From: TWA4 sp964613155
Lineage (GTDB): Bacteria > Bacillota > Clostridia > Lachnospirales > Lachnospiraceae
Length of the DNA: 31,015 bases
Reading direction: 5' to 3'
Assembly: GCA_964613155.1 (NCBI GenBank)
Contig: CAZTHP010000023.1
Span: 1 to 31,015, forward strand
Below are positions 30,986 to 31,015 of the stretch, piece after piece. The notes beneath the pieces were generated by a model. It was given only the letters and a program-made list of their open reading frames with translations, searched no databases and was not told where the DNA came from. Each line of letters starts with the position of its first letter. The stretch's first letter is position 1. The position numbers and the translations under genes were made by a program.

Positions 30986-31015
30986 ATGAGAAACACGCGC
31001 TGCGAGTTTCTCAAG
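30986..31015. repeat. dispersed palindromic element, copy 2, at window end
   Basis: TGAGAAAC (30987-30994) and GTTTCTCA (31006-31013) form an 8-bp inverted repeat around ACGCGCTGCGA. The arms are identical to those at 9050-9081, and both copies continue with AG. The element may extend past the window. Confidence 0.6.

Overview
The window looks like chromosomal DNA of an anaerobic, endospore-forming Clostridia, most likely Lachnospiraceae-like. The reasons are a SpoIIR sporulation gene, an atpZ-atpI-atpBEFHAGDC operon whose c subunit carries a sodium-type ligand set, the DXP-pathway gene ispE, a SAM-I (S-box) riboswitch before metK, moderate-to-low GC content and AT-rich intergenic DNA. I see no rRNA, tRNA, phage, transposase or CRISPR. 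A 100-base run of N (26849-26948) marks an assembly gap.

Layout. At 1-650 is a small membrane-anchored protein of unknown function. At 924-2504 (minus) are ddl and a DUF1934 gene. A divergent, promoter-driven leader with repeats and an internal terminator (2814-3100) precedes a divergent alanine-racemase-family gene, followed by a FemAB-type aminoacyltransferase (4455-5525). After a 25/75-bp tandem repeat and a structured leader comes spoIIR (5967-6749). At 6901-8582 (minus) are a GntR/FCD regulator and ispE. At 8810-9013 is a stand-alone small RNA unit with promoter, folded body and terminator. At 9268-16493 (minus) is the complete ATP synthase operon. At 16994-19960 (minus) is a cluster of tsaC/sua5, a catalytically dead LMW-PTP-like protein, rpiB and a dCMP-deaminase-family gene. 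At 20475-22086 (minus) is metK under S-box control. At 22299-23645 (minus) is murA, followed by an 854-residue membrane-anchored protein (24128-26692). The right end has a YheO/DauR-type regulator, a putative zinc-dependent phospholipase C-like protein and an L,D-transpeptidase (28927-30567).

How the genes work together. Peptidoglycan synthesis recurs: Ddl and an alanine-racemase-like protein for D-Ala supply, MurA for the first committed step, a FemAB enzyme for bridge formation and an L,D-transpeptidase for cross-linking. The ATP synthase is predicted to be sodium-coupled.

The unusual part is the intergenic DNA. Almost every long gap holds its own short tandem repeat, unrelated in sequence to the others. 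Three upstream or intergenic segments fold into structures I cannot assign to a known RNA family: the alr leader, the spoIIR leader with a sequestered Shine-Dalgarno, and the roughly 170-nt RNA at 8844-9013. All structures are read by eye, without energy calculation or database search.
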